Below, one piece after another: positions 8,056-15,451 of a stretch of DNA of 26,634 bases (within the stretch, counting starts at the first letter, position 1; the number at the start of each line of letters is the position of its first letter). The DNA is from JACJWR01 sp963842975 (GTDB lineage Bacteria; Actinomycetota; Actinomycetes; S36-B12; UBA10799): NCBI GenBank assembly GCA_963842975.1, contig CAWJIH010000002.1, positions 1 through 26,634 of the forward strand. Reading direction: 5' to 3'. The translations under genes and the position numbers were made by a program. The notes under the pieces are model-generated. The model was given only the letters and a program-made list of their open reading frames with translations. It had not been told where the DNA came from and did no database searches.

Positions 8056-8499
8056 GTGAGCCTCTCACTTCCGCAACACCTTGCTCGGTTCGTTCTCGCG
8101 GCCTTCCTTGCCTTCGCCGGCATCGGGCACTTCACGAACAGCGACGAATTTCTCGCCCAGGTCCCCACCTGGATGCCAGCGCCGGAGATGGTGGTGGCAG
8201 TTTCCGGAGTGGTGGAACTCGTCTTCGCCACGGCTCTGGTGTTCCTCTGGCGTTGGCGGGTTGCCGTGGGTTGGATCCTGGCCGCGTTCTTCGTGATCAT
8301 CTTTCCTGGGAACATCTCGCAGTTCCTCACCGGAACCGACGCGTTCGGCCTCGACTCCGATGCGGCCCGGGCGATTCGCCTGCTCTTCCAACCGGTACTT
8401 GTGGTGTGGGCACTGTGGTGCACCGGCGCCTGGCAGGCGTGGCGCAGGTCCCGGGAGAACGCGGATCGAGGCGGCCCCGACGCCACTGCGGCCGCATAG
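8056..8499 (+). CDS. DoxX-like integral membrane protein
   Basis: The 147-aa product has four hydrophobic segments (about 8-25, 48-68, 73-92 and 108-128). Its N-terminal LARFVLAAFLAFAGIGHF and the conserved FPGNISQ stretch are typical of small DoxX-family proteins. DoxX relatives are four-helix membrane proteins linked to quinone, thiosulfate or oxidative-stress functions; the role here is unknown. The C-terminal tail after the last helix is charged and probably cytoplasmic. The GTG start has no Shine-Dalgarno, but a TANNNT hexamer sits 6 nt upstream. It follows the hydrolase gene by 51 bp and may be transcribed on its own. Confidence 0.75.
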   Translation: MSLSLPQHLARFVLAAFLAFAGIGHFTNSDEFLAQVPTWMPAPEMVVAVSGVVELVFATALVFLWRWRVAVGWILAAFFVIIFPGNISQFLTGTDAFGLDSDAARAIRLLFQPVLVVWALWCTGAWQAWRRSRENADRGGPDATAAA

Positions 8500-8584
8500 T
8501 TTCCGTGCAGCGTTTGCCACCACAACACCACAGCGGGGATCATCACAGGACCACGCCGGCGCCCACGCGACCTAGGAGAATCCG

Positions 8585-8839
8585 ATGGCAGAACTCGACG
8601 AACAATTCGAGGCCGCAGTCACAGCTTCCACATCGCTGCCCACAGCCCCCGATCAGGCCACGATGCTGAAGATTTATGCCCTGTTCAAGCAGGCCAAGGA
8701 AGGTGACGTCGCAGGCAAACGTCCCGGCTTCACCAATCCCGTGGGCCGGGCCAAGTACGACGCCCGAGCTTCGCTCAAGGGTGTGTCGTCTGACGACGCC
8801 AAACAACAGTACGTCGACCTCATCGAATCCCTAAAGTAG
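8585..8839 (+). CDS. Acyl-CoA-binding protein
   Basis: The 84-aa product matches the length and order of the ACBP fold, a four-helix cytosolic protein that binds long-chain acyl-CoA esters. Visible family features are the helix LKIYALFKQAKEGDV with Tyr and Lys ligands, the PGFTNPVGRAKYDA segment and the final helix DAKQQYVDLIESL. The usual KAKWDAW core reads RAKYDAR here, so both tryptophans are replaced. An AGGAG motif 7 nt before the ATG supports the start. It lies between the DoxX-like gene and the SAHH-like gene, without overlap. The window also contains an acyl-CoA thioesterase, but 6 kb away. Confidence 0.85.
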   Translation: MAELDEQFEAAVTASTSLPTAPDQATMLKIYALFKQAKEGDVAGKRPGFTNPVGRAKYDARASLKGVSSDDAKQQYVDLIESLK

Positions 8840-8858
8840 CGCCGCAAAGTAGCGCCGC
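8833..8858. repeat. 13-bp tandem duplication including the ACBP stop codon
   Basis: AAAGTAGCGCCGC occurs twice in a row (8833-8845 and 8846-8858). The first copy contains the TAG stop of the acyl-CoA-binding protein; the second is non-coding. It looks like a slippage duplication. Confidence 0.8.
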
Positions 8859-8910
8859 GCCGCCCCACCTCTGGCCACAGTCTGATCCGCGTTCATGGCA
8901 GAGTTACGGC

Positions 8911-10005
8911 ATGGCCGATGACCTCACGAGTGCGGTGACGTCGGTATATCCGACCGAAGAGTTCCCCACCTTGTGGTGGCAGCATCGGCAATGGGCTGAA
9001 GAACGTCCGCTCGCGGGCCTGCGGGTGCTCGACGCAACGCCGGTATTCGGCAACACCTTGGCCAAATATCTCGCACTGACCGCTGCGGGCGCCGACGTCA
9101 CAGTAGGTGTCAACCCCATCCTGCCCTCTGATGCGACGGTGGTGGCGGCCCTCCCGTCGCTGGGCATTCCGGTGACGTGGGCACCGCAACCACAATTCGA
9201 CGTGGTGCTCGACTGCGCCGGACTGCACGCGCAGGTGCCCGCCGCCTACGGCTACACAGAACTGACGCGCTCGGGCGTCGCGCGCTACGCCGACGCCGAA
9301 CAGCCAGTGTTCGTTGCGGATTCCGGCGTGATCAAGCGAATCGAAACCACCCTCGGCACCAGTGACGGCTTCATCCGGGCGATGGCCCAACTTGGCCATC
9401 CCATTCCACCTGATGCGCACGTGGTGATCTTTGGACTCGGCAAGGTCGGTGCAGGCGTCGCTCATGCCGCGCGCAGATGCGGCGCGCGGATCACCGCGAT
9501 CGATCCGCGCCGTACCCCAGCAGGCGCTACGTCCGGCGCCACAGAGGAACTCCGGGAGGTCGCCGCGGAGGGTCTTCCGACGATCGATCCGGCCGATTCC
9601 GATGCCGTGTTGGAAGCATTGGACTCAGCGTGGTGCGTGGTGGCGGCCACCGGGGTGGAATCCGGACTTGATCCCTACGCCCACGCGCTGGTGAACTCCC
9701 CTGCGCTATTGGCCAACATGGGAGCCGAGGACGAGTTCGGCCCTCGGGTACCCGCCGAACGCGCCCTCAATGGCAAGCTGGCAGTCAATTTCGCCTTGGC
9801 CGAGCCCACTTTGTTGCGCTACATGGATGCCACCATGGCGTTGAGCAATGCCGGGGCCATCGAACTGGTCGCCGGACGCTGCAAACCCGGCCTCAACGTA
9901 CCGCCGCCGGCACTCGAAGCGGAGCTACTGCGCATCACCCGCGAAAATGGCCTGATCGGCGACGAACTCGACACCCTGCACACCGAAGATGGAGTGACCT
10001 ACTAA
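8911..10005 (+). CDS. S-adenosylhomocysteine hydrolase-like NAD-binding protein, divergent
   Basis: The fold is that of the adenosylhomocysteinase family. It has RPLAGLRVLDATPVFGNTL in the substrate-domain position, an ELTRSGV segment (117-123) matching the EExTTGV loop, a DSGVIKRIETTLG stretch (137-149) matching the DSxxKxxxDNxxG motif, and a dinucleotide-binding FGLGKVG (174-180). At 364 aa it is much shorter than SAHH (about 430-490). By eye, several active-site residues of true SAHH are altered. The HMTxET motif reads VFGNTL, the second Asp of the LDDGGDLT loop is Cys102, the second Glu of EETTTGV is Leu118, and the Asp-Asn after the retained Lys142 is not conserved. The stop overlaps the next gene's start (TAATG), tying it to an MTA/SAH-type deaminase. 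It may act on a modified nucleoside thioether such as S-inosylhomocysteine, or be a catalytically altered paralogue. Function is inferred only. Confidence 0.75.
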   Translation: MADDLTSAVTSVYPTEEFPTLWWQHRQWAEERPLAGLRVLDATPVFGNTLAKYLALTAAGADVTVGVNPILPSDATVVAALPSLGIPVTWAPQPQFDVVLDCAGLHAQVPAAYGYTELTRSGVARYADAEQPVFVADSGVIKRIETTLGTSDGFIRAMAQLGHPIPPDAHVVIFGLGKVGAGVAHAARRCGARITAIDPRRTPAGATSGATEELREVAAEGLPTIDPADSDAVLEALDSAWCVVAATGVESGLDPYAHALVNSPALLANMGAEDEFGPRVPAERALNGKLAVNFALAEPTLLRYMDATMALSNAGAIELVAGRCKPGLNVPPPALEAELLRITRENGLIGDELDTLHTEDGVTY

Positions 10006-11318
10006 TGACCGACATGATCATTCGCAACGTGGTGTTCAAGGGTGACGTTACCGACGTCCACGTCGCAGGCAACCGAATCGTCGCCATCGGCGCTACGCCG
10101 CCCGAAGCGCAATCAGACCAGCTGGCCCAGCCGTCCGGAGGCAGCACCGGCAGCGAGCCCACCATCATCGACGCGGGCGGCACCCAGGCGATCCTGCCAG
10201 CCTTCTACAACTCCCACACCCATGCCGCCATGACCCTGCTGCGCGGCTACGCCGAGGATCTGGAGTTGGCCGACTGGTTGGGCGATCACATCTGGCCGGC
10301 GGAGGCCAGGCTCACTGACGACGACATCTACGCCGGCACCCGACTGGCGATCTTGGAGATGATCAAGTCCGGCACAGTGTTCTTCAACGACATGTACTGG
10401 GGACAAACAGCCGCGGCCCGAGCCGCCGCCGATATGGGCGTGCGCGCCGAAATCGGCCTCCTGCACATCACCGGACCGGACGGCGTTGCGAATCCGCGTT
10501 CGGTTGCGGGCAACGATGCGCTGCTGGAAATCGCCGATTCGTTGCCGGATCGAGTCAGCGTCAGTCACGCACCACACTCGGTGTACGCCACGAGTGAGGC
10601 GATGCTTCGGGAGGTGGCCGCGGACGCCGCCGAAACGGGCCGCCGGGTGCACATCCACGCCTCCGAAACGGCCGAGGAGGTGGCCAACTGTCTGGCCACC
10701 CATGGCCTCACCCCGATCGGCTACCTGGACTCGCTGGGTTTGCTCACTGAATCATCTGTGCTTGCCCATTGCGTACATCTCACCAGCGACGATCTCGCCT
10801 TGATCGCCGACCGGCGGGCGGTGGTGGCGCACATGGCGGTGTCGAATCTGAAGTTGTGCAGCGGCTTCTTCCATCACGCCCAGGCCGAGCAAGCCGGATG
10901 CCGAATCGTGCTCGGAACCGACGGAGCGGCGAGCAACAACAGCCTGTCGATGTTCAGCGAAATGAAGACCGCTGCCTTGCTGGCGAAGTCGCAGGCCGGT
11001 TCCCCGTTGGCCGGCCGCGACCACACCATCCTGCGCGCAGCCACCCACGACGCGGCGCAGGCGTTTGGGATCGATGCCGGCGTCATTGAGGTTGGCCGAC
11101 TTGCAGACTTCATGTTGGTGGATCTGGATCACCCGGTGATGGTCGGTGATCACAGCCTGACGGCCAACTTGGTCTACTCGGCTGATCCCAGCGTCGTCAC
11201 TACGGTGGTGTGTGACGGGCGGATTCTGATGCTCGATGGTCAGGTGCCTGGACAGCAGGAAATCATCGAAGAGGCGCGTGAGGTAAGCCGCCGAATTGCC
11301 AGTCAACGCCAGAGTTAG
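10005..11318 (+). CDS. Amidohydrolase, 5-methylthioadenosine/S-adenosylhomocysteine deaminase family
   Basis: Enzymes of this family deaminate the adenine ring of MTA, SAH or 5'-deoxyadenosine. The 437-aa product shows all metal-site motifs: NSHTH (His71, His73), HIHASET (His218, with the catalytic Glu221), AHCVHLT (His255) and LGTDGAASNNSLSMFSEM (Asp306). The last is nearly identical to the signature of characterised SAH/MTA deaminases. An N-terminal composite beta domain (1-65) with an IVAIG stretch is also normal for the family. The ATG shares one base with the TAA of the SAHH-like gene, so the two are co-translated. Together they suggest deaminate-then-cleave handling of an adenosyl thioether. 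Other adenine nucleosides remain possible as substrate. Confidence 0.83.
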   Translation: MTDMIIRNVVFKGDVTDVHVAGNRIVAIGATPPEAQSDQLAQPSGGSTGSEPTIIDAGGTQAILPAFYNSHTHAAMTLLRGYAEDLELADWLGDHIWPAEARLTDDDIYAGTRLAILEMIKSGTVFFNDMYWGQTAAARAAADMGVRAEIGLLHITGPDGVANPRSVAGNDALLEIADSLPDRVSVSHAPHSVYATSEAMLREVAADAAETGRRVHIHASETAEEVANCLATHGLTPIGYLDSLGLLTESSVLAHCVHLTSDDLALIADRRAVVAHMAVSNLKLCSGFFHHAQAEQAGCRIVLGTDGAASNNSLSMFSEMKTAALLAKSQAGSPLAGRDHTILRAATHDAAQAFGIDAGVIEVGRLADFMLVDLDHPVMVGDHSLTANLVYSADPSVVTTVVCDGRILMLDGQVPGQQEIIEEAREVSRRIASQRQS

Positions 11319-11364
11319 CAGCGGACTCCGGCAGCGGGATCACAGCTTCGTCAACCAGCGCGAC

Positions 11365-11389
11365 CCCCCAGCATCAACGTCGGTGGGGG
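11365..11389 (+). terminator. GC hairpin after the deaminase gene
   Basis: CCCCCA (11365-11370) pairs with TGGGGG (11384-11389) around a 13-nt loop, 47 bp after the deaminase stop. No T tract follows (GCCCTACAT), so termination is plausible but not typical of intrinsic terminators. Confidence 0.35.
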
Positions 11390-11422
11390 CCCTACATCAG
11401 TTGTGTGCGTTGCAGTCAAAGA

Positions 11423-11480
11423 CGGTCTCGGTCATCGGCGCAGGGGCGGGGGGTTTCCAAGCGCTCAACGACCGAGACCG
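11423..11480. repeat. 11-bp inverted repeat upstream of the ABC transporter genes
   Basis: CGGTCTCGGTC (11423-11433) and GACCGAGACCG (11470-11480) are perfect inverted copies separated by 36 bp. With a one-base bulge the pairing can continue (GAC outside on the left, GTC on the right). It lies in the 264-bp gap between the deaminase and the ABC ATPase. It could be a hairpin in RNA or two half-sites for a regulator. Confidence 0.55.
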
Positions 11481-11572
11481 CCGTCGCTGATGGTGTCACA
11501 CGCACGTGCGACTTGCCTACCCGGGTTGCTCCAGACGCGGCCACTTGTGCCGCTGCCACCTTCCGAGCGCTA

Positions 11573-11578
11573 CCTTGG
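11573..11578 (+). promoter_or_regulatory. Candidate -10 for the ABC transporter operon
   Basis: TACCTT fits TANNNT and ends 4 nt before the ATG at 11583. No Shine-Dalgarno precedes that ATG, which suggests a leaderless or near-leaderless transcript. The in-frame ATGs at 11595 and 11601 are alternatives for the start. Confidence 0.25.
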
Positions 11579-11582
11579 ATAT

Positions 11583-12488
11583 ATGCCAACTGCCATGGCA
11601 ATGGACAACGTCACCAAGTGCTACGGCACTACTCGCGCACTAGCGGACTTCACCATCAATGTGGAACCGGGCGAAATCGTCGGCCTACTCGGAGAGAACG
11701 GCGCTGGAAAGACCACCGCTATGCGGACTTTGTTGGGCTACCTTCGGGCCGACTCCGGCAACGTGACGGTGCTTGGTGGTCGCCCAGCCGACACCGCAAT
11801 CCGGGCCCGCATCGGCTACCTCCCCGGCGATTTCCGGTTGGTGTCGAATCAAAAGGTAAGCCGAGTGCTCAGCGCCTTCGACCAACTGCGGGGCGGATGC
11901 TGGGCTGCCGAGATCGAACGACTCACGGCCACCTTGGAGTTGGACACGTCACGCAAGTTCGGTCAGTTGTCGAAAGGCAACCGACAGAAGGTGGGCGTTG
12001 TTGCGGCACTGATGCATAAACCCGACGTGTTGGTGCTCGACGAACCCACCTCCGGACTTGATCCGTTGGCCCAGCGCACGGTGCTGGAATTGGTGGATGC
12101 CCGCCGCGATGCCGGCGCCGCGGTGCTGTTCAGCAGCCACATCCTCAGTGAGGTCGAGGACATCGCCGACCGGGTCACGATTCTGCGGCAAGGCCTCAAA
12201 GTTGCTGAAGGTACCACCACACAATTGGGTGCGGCGGCCGTGCAAACCATCGACGTCGTGCTCAATTCACCGGTGCCGCAGGAAGTCTTTGCTCAGCGGG
12301 CCGGAGTGACCTTGGAATCGCTGGAGGGAGTCAAGGCCTCCTTCACAGTGGTCGGCAGTGCCGCCGAGATCATGTCCCTGCTCGCGCCGTACGGCATCGA
12401 ACGAATCGATACCGGTCGGCACGATCTTGACGAGGTGTTCTACGGCTACTACTCAGGCGAACGGACTGATGACCATGACCAGCACTGA
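11583..12488 (+). CDS. ABC transporter ATP-binding protein (exporter type)
   Basis: This is the ATPase subunit of an ABC-2-type exporter, 301 aa. Walker A is GENGAGKTT (37-45), the signature is LSKGN (129-133, a common variant of LSGGQ in drug/Na-type exporters), and Walker B is VLVLDEP (149-155), followed by SGLDP and a switch His in SSHILSEVED. The last 85 or so residues form a C-terminal extension typical of CcmA/NatA/drug-exporter ATPases. The long open frame upstream (from 11403) carries no family sequence, so translation is placed at ATG 11583. It overlaps the permease gene by 20 nt. The substrate is unknown. Confidence 0.87.
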   Translation: MPTAMAMDNVTKCYGTTRALADFTINVEPGEIVGLLGENGAGKTTAMRTLLGYLRADSGNVTVLGGRPADTAIRARIGYLPGDFRLVSNQKVSRVLSAFDQLRGGCWAAEIERLTATLELDTSRKFGQLSKGNRQKVGVVAALMHKPDVLVLDEPTSGLDPLAQRTVLELVDARRDAGAAVLFSSHILSEVEDIADRVTILRQGLKVAEGTTTQLGAAAVQTIDVVLNSPVPQEVFAQRAGVTLESLEGVKASFTVVGSAAEIMSLLAPYGIERIDTGRHDLDEVFYGYYSGERTDDHDQH

Positions 12489-13368
12489 GACCGAGTTGAA
12501 AGCACCAGACTCCGGGGCGGGTACCGGGTCCAACCCGAGCCACCTTGGCGGGTTCCCGGCGATGCTGGTGATCGCAGCGCAGATGGTCACCGAGCGGCGG
12601 CGCAGCCTGATCGGCTACTCGATCGGCATCGCCGCGCTGATGGTGATGATGGTGGCGGTCTACCCCAGCATCCGTGACACCGGCGCAGAGTTGGATGCCT
12701 ACGCCGAATCGATGCCGGAGAGTCTGCGGGACGCCTTCGGCCTGGCGGCCGATTCGATCGCTAGCCCGTCTGGCTACCTGATGAGCCAGTTGTACTCGAA
12801 CATGTTCCCGTTGGTGCTGCTGGTGCTGGCGATCGCGCTGGCCGCCTGGTCGATCGCTGGTTCCGAATCTGAAGGCACTCTGGAGATGCTGCTCGCCAAC
12901 CCGGTGAGCAGGGTCTCCGCCGCGGTCGGACGGGTCCTCGGTATGTGGCTGCTGGTAGCCCTGGTGACAATCATCGGGACCGCGGTGTTGGCCGTGACCT
13001 CCCCACTGGTGGGCCTCGACGATGGGCTGCCCTGGTGGGGGCTGTGGTCGGCCGGGGTGGCCACCTACGCCTTGGTGATGCTGCAGGCCAGCCTGGGCTT
13101 TGCCGTCGGCGCTGCCACCGGTAGCAGGGGTGCGGCAATCGCTGCGGCAACGGTGTTCGCCGTGCTCGGCTTCGTGGCCCAACTGGTGGGTAGCGCCGCC
13201 GATGCGCTTTCCTGGCTGCGCGACCTCTCGCCCTGGTATTGGTTGATGAACTCCAGTCCGCTCACCGAAGCTCCGGGGGTGCTCAACACTGCCGTGCCGC
13301 TTGGGCTGGCAGTGGTGATCACCGCCGCGGGCATTGTGCTGTTCGATCGCCGGGACGTCACCGCCTGA
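12469..13368 (+). CDS. ABC-2-type permease, six-helix membrane subunit
   Basis: This is the membrane partner of the ATPase just upstream, 299 aa. After a hydrophilic Thr/Ser/Glu-rich N-terminus (about 1-38) there are hydrophobic helices. One is near 46-64; a large extracytoplasmic loop contains the DAYAESMPESLRDAFG stretch; further helices follow, including the ABC-2-typical ESEGTLEMLLANPVSR segment between helices 2 and 3. The C-terminus ends with a final helix and FDRRDV. The ATG at 12469 lies inside the end of the ATPase gene (20-nt overlap); Met at 12475 is equally possible. Overlap and order indicate a two-subunit exporter acting in the cytoplasmic membrane. The substrate cannot be predicted. 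Confidence 0.83.
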   Translation: MTMTSTETELKAPDSGAGTGSNPSHLGGFPAMLVIAAQMVTERRRSLIGYSIGIAALMVMMVAVYPSIRDTGAELDAYAESMPESLRDAFGLAADSIASPSGYLMSQLYSNMFPLVLLVLAIALAAWSIAGSESEGTLEMLLANPVSRVSAAVGRVLGMWLLVALVTIIGTAVLAVTSPLVGLDDGLPWWGLWSAGVATYALVMLQASLGFAVGAATGSRGAAIAAATVFAVLGFVAQLVGSAADALSWLRDLSPWYWLMNSSPLTEAPGVLNTAVPLGLAVVITAAGIVLFDRRDVTA

Positions 13369-13515
13369 GGCAGGCGCGCCGCGCTGGTGCCTGTCACCAA
13401 CGTGCGGAACCGTCGGCAACACCAGGAGTGTTCAGCGAGACGTCGATCCTCTGCCACGGTTTGCATCCATGCGCCTTGGTACCGTCAAGGAGTCGATCGA
13501 TGGTGGGAGTAGCAC

Positions 13516-14487
13516 ATGTCGCATCAGGATTCGCCATTCCCGCCGGTGCGACTGGTGGGGTATGGCGCTCGTGACACTTCGGCGGTCGCGGCCGCGGTGA
13601 ATTGGCGTGGCTACGAGAGGCCGCTGCCAGAGGTCGCCGCCAGGCTGGCCCTCCACCTAGGGGGCACCTTCTACGATGTCGGTGCCAACACCGGCTACTA
13701 CTCGGTGCTGCTGGGTCGGCTACAGGCACCTTCGGCCATCGTCGCCTTCGAGCCGATCCCGAGTATCGCCGACATGTGTCGACGCAACCTTGCACTCAAC
13801 GGAGTTTCGGCAGACGTCCAGCAGGTCGCGGTGAGCGATTCCGTCGGACAGGCAACGATTCATCTGCCCGACGCCAGCCATGGGCGGATCGAAACCAGCG
13901 CCTCGCTGAATCCGGACTTCAAGGACGACACGCCGGGCACATTTTCAGTGGCCACCGTCACCCTGGACTCGGTCAACGCAGCCCGCGGCGAGGAGCGCGT
14001 AGGGCTGATCAAGATCGACGTCGAGGGCTTTGAGCACGCGGTCCTGGCAGGTGCCCACCACATGACCACTCGGCATCGGCCAGTGATCACGATTGAACTC
14101 TTGGATCGGGCAGATTTGGGAATAGTCAACGACTTCATCGATCGCCACGACTATCGGATCGCACCACTGCCGGCGGGATTGCAGTTGCGCTGGGGTACCA
14201 AGGCAGCCTTCCACCCTGACAGCTGGAACCAGGTCCTGGCACCGGCTGAACGCACCGACGAGCTCAGCGCGGTGATCGCCGACCCTGACCCGCTCGATGC
14301 CCGCCTCGGTGAAGTATTGGCCGACGAGGTGCTGGTGCGCGACATCGAGATTGCAGTACTGAAGGCCGACCTAGCCTGGCTCTTCGAACAGTCGCGCCCC
14401 GGCCGAGAGCAACGCAATGGGCTTCTCGGGTGGGCAGGCTCCCTGCGTGATGGGCTTCAATCCAGGTGGCTGAACCTTCGGACCTGA
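13516..14487 (+). CDS. FkbM-family SAM-dependent methyltransferase
   Basis: FkbM enzymes O-methylate sugars and polyketides. The 323-aa product has the SAM-binding motif FYDVGANTGYYS (52-63), an acidic loop AFEPIP (77-82), and the family's hallmark LIKIDVEGFE (164-173) followed by VITIEL. A C-terminal extension of about 80 residues after the methyltransferase core contains a charged, probably helical segment ending in LQSRWLNL. GGGAG lies 7 nt before the ATG. It stands alone between the ABC exporter and a convergent thioesterase, with no glycosyltransferase nearby. The substrate is therefore unknown; a surface glycan or lipid is the usual guess for such orphan genes. Confidence 0.82.
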   Translation: MSHQDSPFPPVRLVGYGARDTSAVAAAVNWRGYERPLPEVAARLALHLGGTFYDVGANTGYYSVLLGRLQAPSAIVAFEPIPSIADMCRRNLALNGVSADVQQVAVSDSVGQATIHLPDASHGRIETSASLNPDFKDDTPGTFSVATVTLDSVNAARGEERVGLIKIDVEGFEHAVLAGAHHMTTRHRPVITIELLDRADLGIVNDFIDRHDYRIAPLPAGLQLRWGTKAAFHPDSWNQVLAPAERTDELSAVIADPDPLDARLGEVLADEVLVRDIEIAVLKADLAWLFEQSRPGREQRNGLLGWAGSLRDGLQSRWLNLRT

Positions 14488-14527
14488 TCATCACCGCAAA
14501 AGGCCGCGGCCCCATACCTCGGGACAC

Positions 14528-15409
14528 CTAGGCGCCAGCCCGCCGCTGCACCAGCAGCGTCTGCGCCACCCGCCCGATCGGTCCAACTGCGGCGTCGAGC
14601 ATCACCGCCGAACTCAAGCCCAAACCGTCCGGGCCGACCGAGGTTTCTGCTGCCAGGCCGATCCACGATCCGGTCGGCGCATCGAACAGGTGGATGGTCA
14701 GGTCGGTGTTGAGATAGGTGTAGGTGTGAGCGTCCAAACGAGCACCCACCCCGTTGGCCGTATCGGCGATTGCCACGCACTGTTCCAGCGATGTGGCCTG
14801 CTCGCCGGCGACCAGTGGTTGGGCGAGTCGCAACCAGGCCAAGGAGGTGCCGGGGCCGCCGAAGGGCCGTTCGATTCGCCATTCCAGCGCGTTGACGAAA
14901 CCCGTCCGCCACTCCTCGGGCAGGGCAACGACGCTGAGGTCGTTGATCGCCGGTGGGTGGCGCGGCGCGGCCCACGCGTCGGCGCGATTGACCACTCCCG
15001 CGGTGCTGGAGACGGCCAGCCGCCAGGCGCGGGCTTGCGCCGCGAGCTGCCAGCGCCCATCTCGGGTTAATGCCCACAGGTCCGATTCGAGCAAGGCGAT
15101 TCGCCGCCCCGGCCGCACAACCCGCGCTGACGTGCGCACATTCGTGAGCGGGACCGCACCCAGGATCTCCACCACAATCCGGCTGATACGTGTGCCGGCG
15201 GCGGGTTGGCACCGATCCATTGCGCGCGCAAGCAGAGCAGCGACCGGCCCACCATGTTGCATATCCGGGCCCCAGGCGCTGCCTGCGTACTCAGTGGACG
15301 CGAATTCCTCGACCAACTCCCCCGATGCCGACTCAGATTGATCCAATGGCCGGTAGCAGCCGACCATCCCAGTGTTCGATTCGGGGGTGAGGGTTGGATC
15401 CGCAGGCAT
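14528..15409 (-). CDS. Acyl-CoA thioesterase-like double-hotdog protein
   Basis: The 293-aa product resembles actinobacterial TesB-like thioesterase-superfamily proteins (two tandem hotdog folds). Recognisable parts are WGPDMQHGGPVAALLARAM (about 46-64, a HGG helix), RIVVEILGAVPL, ARVVRPGRRIALLE and the second-half segment with LDAHTYTYLNTDLTIHLFD followed by VGPDGLGLSSAVMLDA near the end. Such enzymes hydrolyse acyl-CoA esters in the cytosol. Met at 15409 is taken as start because a TANNNT hexamer lies 6 nt before it. A downstream Met (MVGCYRPLD, 15367) is an alternative. It diverges from the MBL hydrolase gene across only 42 bp. Confidence 0.72.
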   Translation of the reverse strand: MPADPTLTPESNTGMVGCYRPLDQSESASGELVEEFASTEYAGSAWGPDMQHGGPVAALLARAMDRCQPAAGTRISRIVVEILGAVPLTNVRTSARVVRPGRRIALLESDLWALTRDGRWQLAAQARAWRLAVSSTAGVVNRADAWAAPRHPPAINDLSVVALPEEWRTGFVNALEWRIERPFGGPGTSLAWLRLAQPLVAGEQATSLEQCVAIADTANGVGARLDAHTYTYLNTDLTIHLFDAPTGSWIGLAAETSVGPDGLGLSSAVMLDAAVGPIGRVAQTLLVQRRAGA

Positions 15410-15415
15410 ATCACC

Positions 15416-15421
15416 AACCTA
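15416..15421 (-). promoter_or_regulatory. Candidate -10 for a leaderless thioesterase transcript
   Basis: On the minus strand TAGGTT (15421 to 15416) precedes the ATG at 15409 by 6 nt, the leaderless spacing. It lies inside the 42-bp divergent gap shared with the MBL-fold gene. Confidence 0.35.
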
Positions 15422-15451
15422 TCGGCGACGAATCAGCGAGAGAATCGCCGC

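Noticed and set aside
12370..13422. 350-codon minus-strand ORF
   Set aside because: It is antisense to the ABC permease and its product is His/Gln/Arg-rich with no family features.
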